From Candidatus Latescibacteria bacterium 4484_107 (GTDB taxonomy: Bacteria > Latescibacterota > 4484-107), in the NCBI GenBank assembly GCA_002059205.1, contig MVCQ01000140.1:1-6494 (forward strand): 6,494 nucleotides of DNA. The letters are read 5' to 3'. Every line of letters starts with the position of its first letter. Positions within the stretch are counted from its first letter, which is position 1. The position numbers were made by a program, and so were the translations under genes. Under the pieces are notes generated by a model. The model searched no databases. It was not told the DNA's origin and saw only the letters and a program-made list of their open reading frames with translations. Shown piece by piece: positions 4,600 to 6,494 of this stretch.

Positions 4600-6494
4600 T
4601 CATGGTCTTTCTTCGCGTTCTTTGCGCCTTTGCGGTGAGGCTGTCTTCCCTTTGAAAATCAAGCCCCGCGATGATCTGGACCGGAGCGTTAGATTGCGAA
4701 GCGCCTCATCGGAGACGGGTTCGTCCGTCCAGAAATCCATCGCATCGCCGAACGCCTCAATCCCCAGAGCCGCCGGAGACGCATCGAACGTGCGGTCGAA
4801 CTCTCCCCAATTGAAAATCCCCACGTACGCCCGATCTCCCACGACAGCCACCCAGCGCGCGGGCACATCTTCGCCCGGTACAAAAAGGTCTATCGGCACG
4901 GCCGGCGCGGACAAACGATGATCCAGCACCCGGCGGATCAGCTCGATCCCGTTGGGCCGGAGCTTCCGCAAGGCATCGCCGAGAATGAGGTCGCCGCCGC
5001 TTAGAAGTTGCATCAACGCGTGCGTCTTCGCCTCCTCGAAATTGAACGGTCGTCCCGCATTCCAGACGTTCCGCTCGTCGTAGGGACGCGGCGCCCCCTT
5101 CCGATTCAGAATCGGATCATCGGACGTGCCGGTGGAGCGCACCACAAAGAAATCCGGATCGTTCGTCCACAGCCGTCCGTGCATCCAGAACCGGCTCGAA
5201 ACCGTGCGGGCGTTCCGCTTGAGATGGCCCCAATACGTGTGGATGTCTCCGCTCACCCGCGCGGCCTCCGCCAGCCCGACGACGCTCTCGAACGGCGCGC
5301 CGCAGACCAGCAGATACGGCTCGTCCCCGATGGCCCGGCGAATGGCCTCCACGCCGCGCCGCACGATTTCTCCGCGCGGGACCGTGGGATCGTGGAACCG
5401 CACACAATCGAGCAGATTCACCAAAAAGTCAATCTTGAAATACTCGACGCCGCAGGCGCGCAGACGGGAGAAAGTCTCCTCCAGAAGTTCGATCACACGC
5501 GGATGCGTGGTATCGAGATACGCCATCGGTCCGTAGCTCATCGGCGTGACCCTGGGAGAACCGTCCTCATCGCAGGCGAAAAGTTCCGGGTGATCCCGGT
5601 AGAGCGGCGTGTACGAGTTGACGAGAAAGGGGGCCGTCCACACACCGGGCGCTTTCCCCTTATCCTTGACGTGACGGCAAAAAGCCTCGAGTCCCTCCGA
5701 AAATTTCCAGTTGGCCTCCCACACGCCCCACTGGCACTCCCAGCCTTCGTCTATAACGCAGTGGGTGACGGCATCCCCGAAAAACTCCGTGGCCGCGTCG
5801 AGATTCTCGTCCATATCACGGCGTTGGACCGCTCCGGCGTAATAGTCCCACGAATTCCATCCCACCAGCGGCGGACCACAGCGCGGCGGACAGTGTTCGG
5901 CGATGGCATCACCGTACTCGGTGAGCAGCCGCAGGGGATCGCTCCCGGCGAGAACGAGGAACGTGGCGGAGAGCGCACTCCCCGGAGGAAGCTGCGCCCG
6001 GCAGTCCGCAATGAGCGAAAACCCGAAATGGCCCTCCCGATGGCCCGAACTGTGCAGCGCGTCCACACCGCAAAGCGCGCTCGATGGCGGCAGGGATCCG
6101 ATCAAAAGCGCGTTCCCCGTGCGATGCTGATGGAAAACCGTCACCATACTGCTGCGGTCATCCCCGTCCGCCCAGGCCGTCTTTTGTCCGACTAATCCCA
6201 CACCCGCGGAACGCCCGAAGCTCAAGGGATGGAGATACTGAAGATGATCCGCGCAGGAGAGGGACGGAGAGAAACAATCCGGCGGAAATGAAACCACCGC
6301 GATCTCCGAAACCGAGAACGGCACAGTCCCCGTATTCTGCACCGTCGCGGATATGTTTCCGCCGTCCGTTGAGACGACCACCCGCGCATTTGGAGCGTCA
6401 GCCACAAAACGCCCGGCCTCCGCACTCCAGGATAGTTCGTCGCTTTGGAGCATGAACCGGTCGGTTGCCACGCGGAGCGTCCCGCCCCCCGCGG
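4600..6494 (-). CDS. GH36-type alpha-galactosidase (5' end open at window edge)
   Basis: The frame has no stop before the right edge, so the gene may begin outside. The first start inside is GTG 6471 (623 residues), without a clear Shine-Dalgarno. Counting from that GTG, residues 1-175 form the N-terminal beta domain. A TIM barrel follows, starting with GWNSWDYY (204-211), then VIDEGWE (239-245, like the IDDGWQ of the clan), PGVWTAPF (275-282), YFKIDFL (344-350, nucleophile Asp348), SGDIHTYW (407-414, acid/base Asp409) and RLWTNDPDFFVVR (433-445). The 61-residue spacing of the two Asp fits short bacterial GH36 enzymes. A C-terminal beta domain ends near GLIF (603-606). Such enzymes hydrolyse alpha-galactosides, but GH36 also holds other specificities. 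No secretion signal is visible in what remains. The last 14 residues (TASPQRRKEREERP) come from an octamer repeat and adjacent purine-rich DNA. Confidence 0.88.
   Translation of the reverse strand, partial: AGGGTLRVATDRFMLQSDELSWSAEAGRFVADAPNARVVVSTDGGNISATVQNTGTVPFSVSEIAVVSFPPDCFSPSLSCADHLQYLHPLSFGRSAGVGLVGQKTAWADGDDRSSMVTVFHQHRTGNALLIGSLPPSSALCGVDALHSSGHREGHFGFSLIADCRAQLPPGSALSATFLVLAGSDPLRLLTEYGDAIAEHCPPRCGPPLVGWNSWDYYAGAVQRRDMDENLDAATEFFGDAVTHCVIDEGWECQWGVWEANWKFSEGLEAFCRHVKDKGKAPGVWTAPFLVNSYTPLYRDHPELFACDEDGSPRVTPMSYGPMAYLDTTHPRVIELLEETFSRLRACGVEYFKIDFLVNLLDCVRFHDPTVPRGEIVRRGVEAIRRAIGDEPYLLVCGAPFESVVGLAEAARVSGDIHTYWGHLKRNARTVSSRFWMHGRLWTNDPDFFVVRSTGTSDDPILNRKGAPRPYDERNVWNAGRPFNFEEAKTHALMQLLSGGDLILGDALRKLRPNGIELIRRVLDHRLSAPAVPIDLFVPGEDVPARWVAVVGDRAYVGIFNWGEFDRTFDASPAALGIEAFGDAMDFWTDEPVSDEALRNLTLRSRSSRGLIFKGKTASPQRRKEREERP
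4611..4635. repeat. Octamer repeat, 3 units, in the 3' end of the GH36 frame
   Basis: CTTCGCGT, TCTTTGCG and CCTTTGCG run almost head to tail. The last matches the CCTYTGYG consensus of the array at 239-313, in the same plus-strand orientation. On the minus strand the stretch encodes most of the basic tail (PQRRKERE) of the glycosidase. Confidence 0.65.

Noticed and set aside
5008..6195. 395-codon plus-strand frame opposite the GH36 gene
   Set aside because: It is a shadow of the glycosidase in GC-rich DNA. It has no recognisable motif and is rich in Arg, Pro and His, while the minus-strand reading has the full set of GH36 motifs.

Overview
This is a bacterial window of about 6.5 kb with moderately high GC. 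Bacterial traits are a TTG start with a Shine-Dalgarno, a sigma70-like promoter, a rho-independent hairpin and a tRNA with an encoded CCA end. No gene fixes the taxon. The MFS transporter fused to HEAT repeats, the GH36 glycosidase and the abundant short tandem repeats together suggest an uncultured PVC-type lineage (Kiritimatiellota/Verrucomicrobiota/Lentisphaerota or Omnitrophota-like). That placement is inference. The left edge sits inside a 7-bp tandem array and the right edge inside an open gene, so this may be a whole assembly contig.

Layout. 1-336: heptamer array, a possible promoter, then an octamer array just before a gene. 337-2671 (+): an MFS transporter with a C-terminal HEAT-repeat domain, broken near 1232-1244 by a frame change and apparent loss of transmembrane helix 9; the second half stays open in another frame and has its own Shine-Dalgarno and GTG. 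2672-2920: an inverted decamer-repeat cluster, a 15-bp bidirectional terminator, and a strong promoter with a perfect 11-bp dyad. 2921-2998 (+): tRNA-Asp(GTC). 2907-4523 (-): a lysine-rich TPR protein with a SAP/Rho-N-like and winged-helix-like C-terminus, whose open frame runs antisense through the whole tRNA. 4524-4599: a short gap with two heptamer repeats. 4600-6494 (-): a GH36-type alpha-galactosidase with both catalytic aspartates, open at the right edge.

How they fit together. The two minus-strand genes are 76 bp apart and may be co-transcribed. They converge on the plus-strand MFS gene, with a shared terminator between. The tRNA has its own promoter and is transcribed against the TPR gene. 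The glycosidase and transporter could both belong to saccharide use, but the transporter's substrate cannot be read from sequence and they are not in one operon.

The most notable features are the internal deletion in the transporter gene, the protein frame lying over a tRNA, and the short tandem repeats (periods 7, 8 and 10) that sit at gene borders and in two cases encode protein tails. I found no CRISPR array, transposase, phage gene or recognisable defence system.
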